Assembly: GCF_000429305.1 (NCBI RefSeq)
Contig: NZ_KE386882.1
Coordinates: 62,001 to 126,000 of the forward strand
DNA: 64,000 bases
Direction: 5' to 3'
DNA from: Desulfovibrio inopinatus DSM 10711
Lineage (GTDB): Bacteria > Desulfobacterota > Desulfovibrionia > Desulfovibrionales > Desulfovibrionaceae
Position 1 is the first letter of the stretch. Each line of letters starts with the position of its first letter. The position numbers were made by a program, and so were the translations under genes. Below, piece after piece: positions 63,541 to 64,000 of the stretch. The notes under the pieces are model-generated. The model was given only the letters and a program-made list of their open reading frames with translations, was not told where the DNA came from and searched no databases.

Positions 63541-64000
63541 TTACAAAATTTTATCCATAAATTCACGAATGCGCGGTGTGGTCATCCCTTCGGCAAAAAA
63601 CTCATCCGGCGTTCCCTTGGCGAGAAACTTACCGTTTTCCATGAATATCGTTGTGTCGGCCAGCTCACGGGCAAACCCCATATTGTGCGTCACAATCACC
63701 ATCGTCATCCCATCACTGGCAAGAGAATGAATGGTATCAAACACTTCCCCGACAAGTTCCGGATCCAGGGCCGACGTCGGTTCGTCGAATAACATTAATT
63801 TGGGTTGCATGGCCAAAGCGCGGGCAATCGCCACCCGTTGCTTCTGGCCACCGGACAGTGTCGCTGGATATGCCTTGGCGCGGTCGATCATTCCGACCTT
63901 TTCAAGCATGGCCGTGGCAATGTCCCGTGCTTCGGCAAACGGACGCCCCAGGACCGTCCGGGGGCCTTCCATGGCATTGCCGAGAACCGTCATGTGTGGA
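63541..64000 (-). CDS. Polar amino acid ABC transporter ATP-binding protein (partial, 5' end outside window)
   Basis: The C-terminal about 153 residues of a GlnQ/HisP-type ATPase; the frame runs off the window end with PHMTVLGNAMEGP, matching FPHMTVLENV of the family, so the Walker A half lies beyond. Signature LSGGQKQRVAIARALAMQPKLMLFDEPTSALDPELVGEV, H-loop VTHNMGFAREL. The family imports glutamine, glutamate, aspartate or basic amino acids; the substrate is unknown here. Confidence 0.95.
   Translation of the reverse strand, partial: PHMTVLGNAMEGPRTVLGRPFAEARDIATAMLEKVGMIDRAKAYPATLSGGQKQRVAIARALAMQPKLMLFDEPTSALDPELVGEVFDTIHSLASDGMTMVIVTHNMGFARELADTTIFMENGKFLAKGTPDEFFAEGMTTPRIREFMDKIL

Overview
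The window looks like a chromosomal segment of a free-living, probably anaerobic Gram-negative bacterium, most likely a Desulfovibrionales-type deltaproteobacterium. This is inference from gene content: a periplasmic CbiK cobaltochelatase under a cobalamin riboswitch, a GGGtGRT/NifU-like pair typical of anaerobes, a PocR-PAS hybrid kinase, type IV pilus and type II secretion genes, a phage-CI/S24 regulator, and an rpsB-tsf-pyrH-frr-uppS block. No tRNA, rRNA, CRISPR array, insertion sequence or complete prophage was recognised.

Layout. 1-2.3 kb: malate synthase G. 2.3-7.2 kb: a 1610-residue PocR/six-PAS hybrid histidine kinase. 7.5-12.6 kb: a five-gene peptide/nickel-type ABC importer, with an intrinsic terminator-like hairpin between the binding protein and the permeases. 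12.6-13.9 kb: a GAF-HD-GYP c-di-GMP phosphodiesterase. 14-15 kb: a decayed ArsP-type permease followed by an intact small thioredoxin. 15-18.8 kb: a secreted hypothetical protein, an orphan OppC-type permease and a fused beta-alpha succinyl-CoA-synthetase-like enzyme. 18.9-20.1 kb: cobalamin riboswitch and cbiK. 20.1-21.9 kb: NifU-like scaffold and GGGtGRT protein.

22-42 kb is a pilus/pseudopilus locus: two PilT-like ATPases, a PilM-PilN fusion with an acidic insert, PilO- and PilP-like proteins, a lipoprotein secretin, a PilB ATPase, a PilC platform protein, a membrane-anchored sigma-54 activator, two pilins on the plus strand, and on the minus strand three minor pseudopilins, a PilX-like protein with a repeat-rich body and two GT2 glycosyltransferases (one frameshifted). 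A near-consensus -24/-12 element lies in front of the first pilin, next to the activator gene. 42.3-47.4 kb carries envelope enzymes (two lytic transglycosylases, an M48 lipoprotein peptidase, an NlpC/P60 lipoprotein) and a divergent pair of small regulators. 47.4-52.2 kb is a second, incomplete type II secretion set (E-F-G-H-I).

52.2-55.8 kb holds an SsuABC/NrtABC-type importer whose ATPase is fused to a second solute-binding domain of another family, without an export signal. 56.2-58.9 kb: an MFS transporter and an Old Yellow Enzyme family reductase, then about 750 bp without a convincing gene. 59.7-63.5 kb: the translation/UMP kinase/undecaprenyl block (rpsB, tsf, pyrH, frr, uppS on the minus strand) with internal terminators and a clear promoter. 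The end cuts a polar amino acid ABC ATPase.

The most noteworthy items are the ATPase-binding-protein fusion at 52159-54000, the PilX-like repeat protein and its glycosyltransferase neighbours, the sigma-54 activator/promoter arrangement of the pilin locus, the NifU-like/GGGtGRT pair, and the decayed permease.
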